From: Tolypeutes matacus
Taxonomy: Eukaryota; Chordata; Mammalia; Cingulata; Chlamyphoridae
NCBI GenBank assembly: GCA_026826555.1
Contig: JAKSZT010000116.1
Span: 186,001 to 250,000, forward strand
Direction: 5' to 3'
Length of the DNA stretch: 64,000 bases
Position 1 is the first letter of the stretch. Every line of letters begins with the position of its first letter. The notes below the pieces were generated by a model that saw nothing but the letters and a program-made list of their open reading frames with translations, did not search any database and was not told where the DNA came from. The position numbers were made by a program, and so were the translations under genes. Below, in pieces: positions 60,346-64,000 of the stretch.

Positions 60346-62512
60346 GTTGAATGTAAACTTGATTTATTGTTGGCTACTTTACAGGAAGGGGTATGTGTGC
60401 TGGTTTGACTTGTTTAAGAAAATATTAAAGAAAGTTTTAGCAACTTTTAAAACAAAGTGATAGTGACACAACTGGATATTAAGTTTTTTCCAACAAACTA
60501 GTAATATTTGGGACCAATGCATGCTGCAGGGGTATTATTTTATTTTACTATATTTTTCTGTTATGCACTACCCTTGCAGCCTTTAATGGCTGCTTTCATC
60601 TTGTAGCTATAACTAAAAAATATGATTAATAACATTATATTTCATTTACTATTATATTGAAACATTATTACATTTTCAGGAATTTTATACACTTTTAAAA
60701 TATTCATATGAACTTTTTATTCAAGTAACTAATTCCTATAAAATTAGAAAATTTCCTTTATTTATACAACTGTATTAAATACTGCATTCAACTTATATCA
60801 TGTGAACTTAACTATTTTCAGTATTTTACTAATTTTTTTTAGGCAAAAGACCAAATTATATGTGACAGTTTGAAATAAAATCTATCTTTCAGGACTTGAC
60901 TTTGAAAAAGCAGGTTTGAACACTGTGTTCTTTTTAAAATTGATAGAACCTGTGTCTCCATGGAAATGATAAGGTTAAAGTATAAGAAGCTATTTTGATA
61001 AAACTGACTTTCTTTATTGCACACTGTTTATTTCAGAGAAAAACTTTGTAAACTCTTACTAAAACAGACTACTGACTTCAGAAACTTTGAGAAAGAATAT
61101 ATCTTTAACTTTATATTATTACATTGTTTGTCATTAAAGATTTTAAACTTTTATGGATAGACTGCTTAAATCTTACTTATCTTTGACCATGAACATTCTT
61201 TCTCTAGAAGCCTTTTGGACTTCTTGTATTTATTTTTTTGTCCCACATTTTACTTTGTTTAATAACTAGTCAATTTATCTTAGATAAAATTACTTTCTTT
61301 TCTTTAATTAAAAAAGCACATTCTATATACCTTCCATAATTAAGTTACCACAATGATTTTGGCAACTATTTTCAAGCAAACTTCTGACAACATACAATTA
61401 CCATCAACATTAAACAAACTTGTTAGAATAATAATTTAATTTGAGTATAACTATTTTTATTATTTTAAACTACTATCCATATTTATTTATTAATATACCT
61501 GGTTATATAATTTTGGGCCACTTTAATAGAGCTCTTATAATAATTTTCATTTATCAATTTAATATCACCATCCAGAGGTATCAAAATATGTGCTGACACT
61601 GAACAAACAGAAACATACAAAAGGAATTATGACACACTAACAGAAATATAATGCTTACTAATTTGACACATAATTTTTACTCTTTTGGAATGGCTGTCTT
61701 CAAGCCCTCCATCATTTCACTTCTTTGATTTTACTGTTATAAGATTTTTTCTGGAATCTGTTTTACCTGTAATATATAAGCTTGTTCTTTGAAACACTTT
61801 TGTTTGTAATCACCAACCAGATAGGACAACTTAAACAGCATAAATACAGTTAAGCTCTAATTTAGCAGTTTATACAGATATTTAACATGTATATTTTGGA
61901 TTACTACTCTTTAAGAATACACTTAAGCTCAAAGTTCAGATTTCTGGGATAAGCCCTTTAATTGCTGTTCTTAATTTTGGGTATACTAAGTGAAAGAATA
62001 ATAAACTTAGTTTCAGCTGAGATAGGATCAACAGCTGTACTGCTTTTGGTAAGTTTTTTAAGTTCTGTTACAGGCTGGAGTGAACTGCTCTGTTACTGAC
62101 TGTGTAGTTATGAGCAAGGCTGGGAAATATACTTATATTGCTTGTCTGAGGGTCTTGAGAAAGGTCCGCTTGGAAATTTCTTGACTTATTAATGAGACTA
62201 CCATTTTTATGATATTTAGAATGGCATTACTTGGCCCAGTGTAACCCTTTTTGGCATTTCAGACACACACGAGTTGGTATTGATTTATTATTGCCCCTAA
62301 ATGGAGCTCTTACACTAGTTTTGGCTTGGCAATCTTTTTTCATATGACTTGGTTTCCCACATTTAAGCAATTTAAATTACTAATCATAGGGCTACGTCCA
62401 TTTAGAGCAGCTGCAAGATGGTTCATGTTATATGTATTAGGCCCAATTTTTTGACATATTTTTATATAATCCTGTAAAGTTCTTCCATTTGCCTTTATTG
62501 GCATAAAGCCTT
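60346..62512 (-). mobile_element. ERV-K-like provirus 4 fragment, minus strand
   Basis: Internal part of the same family as provirus 1. The AT-rich block is at 60346-61990 (matching 19230-20870) and the gag 3' part at about 61990-62512, with nucleocapsid relics near 62200-62400. It starts abruptly at the satellite and ends at GGCATAAAGCC before an L1 insertion. There is no LTR on this copy. The ~1 kb that provirus 2 lost to the telomere-type tract is present here. Confidence 0.8.
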
Positions 62513-62805
62513 TTTTTTTTTAACCAGAAAACCATTGCTTTTTATTTTTAAGTGGCACACAACACACACACATGCACATCAGCAAAAGATTCCTGAGAAC
62601 AGTGATTATTATTATTATTATTATTTTTTGTTAATAGCAATATTCTTTTTTTTAAAGATGCTTTATCATTTATTTTTATTTTATTTTTTATATATATGCA
62701 TATATGTGTATTTGCTTACAAAAATGTTGTTTATATATATACATATATTTTAAGAGGTGCTTAGATTACCCAAAATATTACACGGAACCCACTGGAATTC
62801 TAATG
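62513..62805 (-). mobile_element. L1 3' fragment with unusual tail
   Basis: The right part (about 62690-62805) matches the L1 3' end seen at 13490-13600 (minus strand). The left part (62513-62690) does not. It has two A-rich tracts and an (ATT)n stretch near 62606, and it ends in poly-T next to gag. It could be a 3' transduction or an older L1 variant. Confidence 0.55.
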
Positions 62806-62852
62806 TTGGCTTTTGATAATCCTAACAGTGAGTGTAAAAAGGCTTTATGCCT
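62806..62852 (+). pseudogene. Inverted 47 bp gag piece
   Basis: Matches the gag sequence that should continue provirus 4 beyond 62512, but in the opposite orientation. It ends with GGCTTTATGCC, the complement of GGCATAAAGCC at the end of provirus 4. Confidence 0.7.
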
Positions 62853-63234
62853 TTTATTCTGAGAGTCAGAGCATAAAGGAGTAAGCATTTAAAAAGCATA
62901 CTTGCTGGCAGTGAAACTTTAGTAAATGTCTCCAAGGATACTGCATACTGCAGACATCAGTGGGAAGAGGCAGAGTGGAATGAACACACCACTAAGATGT
63001 TATTGTCTGAATTCTCAAGAAAGATTGTCTGGGAATACAGAAACTGGCAGCACTCTCAAGTACCAAGCTGAGAAACTAGTGAATGATGCCCTACTTTGTT
63101 ATCAGCTTTGCAGAATAAAAAGCAGCCTCAGCCTAAATAAAATGGCCTGCATTCCACATAGACTGAGGTCCCTTCATCCCAAGCTTTCTTTGGATCATTC
63201 CAAGCACCATCTACCTCCATATTGAATTACAACA
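62853..63234 (+). repeat. Provirus 3, 5' LTR
   Basis: Homologous to 42708-43097. The TATA-box equivalent has changed to AATAAAAAG near 63114. The LTR ends TACAACA. Confidence 0.82.
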
Positions 63235-63236
63235 GA

Positions 63237-63254
63237 TGGCATCCAACGTGGAGC
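63237..63254 (+). promoter_or_regulatory. Provirus 3 primer-binding site (tRNA-Lys type)
   Basis: TGGCATCCAACGTGGAGC, two bases after the LTR. It is the closest of the three copies to the lysine tRNA complement. Confidence 0.78.
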
Positions 63255-63358
63255 ATGACTAGTCTTTTCTCTGGGTATGTGCCATGGAAACAAGGATTGC
63301 TGGGTCAGACAGTCCTTGCATTCTGTTGTTGAGTCAAATAATCTTGATCATAAGGGTA

Positions 63359-64000
63359 ATGGGTAATCAGTTGACTCGGTTAGAGGAATATTCTCAATTT
63401 TTGAAAACCCTGTTAAAGAATACAGGCATATCTGTGATGACCCAAGAGTTAGTAAAACTCGTTTATCTTGTACAGAAACATTGTTATGTATGTTGTTTGT
63501 ATACTCTTATTACTGTTGCTCTTGAATCATTACAGTCAGATGAAAATGAAGATACTAAAGTGGATACTGCTATTGCTAACATTGTAGCAGAACAAGCTAA
63601 TGATGATTTTAATGAAAATATATCTGAAAAATTAATGAACAGGCAAAAACAGATAAAATCCTGTCTAAAAAAAGAAAAAAAAGAAAAAGGGAGGTTATGG
63701 AACTTTTCCAGCAGTCGTTAAGCCGTCTGCTCCAAAAGATGATTTATTGTCTTTTAAAACAGCATCTGTGCCTCCTAAGGTATCTACTAATACATTCTTT
63801 ACAACATTTGATGACCCTCCAAAGGTTTCTGTTTTTGTGCCATCACCATCCTCTTCAATTATGAAAAGTATAAGACAGGGAAGTAGAGAAGGAAATTCAG
63901 AGGCTATAAAATTTTTTATTTTTACTTTTCCAATAACAGTAACTCAAATTCCAGTAGATGCAAACAATCCCCAAGGGGGTGCACAATATGAGCATACTCA
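63359..64000 (+). pseudogene. Provirus 3 gag, 5' part
   Basis: Matrix of a betaretrovirus-type gag. ATG at 63359 starts MGNQ, with a glycine for myristoylation. The frame is open for about 120 codons to 63721. A frameshift in the A-rich stretch at 63669-63700 then moves coding to another frame. That frame stays open from about 63720 to the window edge and includes the start of capsid (NPQGG near 63970). Apart from this shift the part seen here has no stop. The state of the rest is unknown. Confidence 0.75.

Larger units (their letters stand above)
62853..64000 (+). mobile_element. ERV-K-like provirus 3, 5' end, runs off window
   Basis: LTR 62853-63234 (lacking its first ~12 bases), primer-binding site 63237-63254 (TGGCATCCAACGTGGAGC, lysine type), and gag from 63359 to the window edge. 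It is the least decayed copy of the family in the window. The remainder lies outside. Confidence 0.82.

Overview
This is nuclear DNA of a placental mammal, most likely a xenarthran (armadillo or relative). The pointers are two copies of a tRNA-derived SINE that I recognise from memory as the DAS-SINE type described from armadillo, LINE-1 elements with an unfamiliar long 3' end, MaLR-type LTRs, C2H2 zinc-finger exons, and two kinds of endogenous retrovirus (ERV). There are no prokaryotic features. I see no intact host protein-coding gene. The only long undamaged reading frame is a LINE-1 ORF1 that runs off the left edge.

Layout. 1-4026: the 5' halves of two LINE-1 elements on the minus strand, placed tail to head. 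4027-54061: about six tandem copies of a ~6 kb duplicon. Each copy in its full form carries, in plus-strand order: an L1 ORF1 remnant plus spacer, a MaLR LTR (type A, plus strand), ~1.9 kb of low-copy spacer, a broken C2H2 zinc-finger exon (minus strand), an L1 ORF2 remnant, and a second MaLR LTR (type B, minus strand). Units 1 and 2 lie at 4027-15440. Unit 3 (15441 to ~28990) was split by an ERV-K-like provirus and a 3.2 kb L1. Unit 4 (~28990-41790) received a gammaretrovirus-like provirus (29303-37755) and has lost its zinc-finger exon. Unit 5 (~41790-50820) is a fragment holding a second ERV-K-like provirus. Unit 6 (~50820-54061) is cut off by a satellite.

54062-60345 is a satellite of diverged ~116 bp monomers in a higher-order pattern. 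60346-64000 holds two more pieces of the ERV-K-like family, arranged head to head around an L1 fragment.

The zinc-finger exons, both retroviral types and most L1 pieces are broken. The region reads as a zinc-finger cluster that decayed into retroelement-rich, satellite-bearing (pericentromere-like) DNA. The most notable structures are: a 276 bp telomere-type (CCCTAA)n tract that replaces ~1 kb inside one provirus; the higher-order satellite; an ERV-K-like family whose copies share an AT-rich block where pol should be; and several recombination scars that can be read by comparing duplicon copies inside this window.
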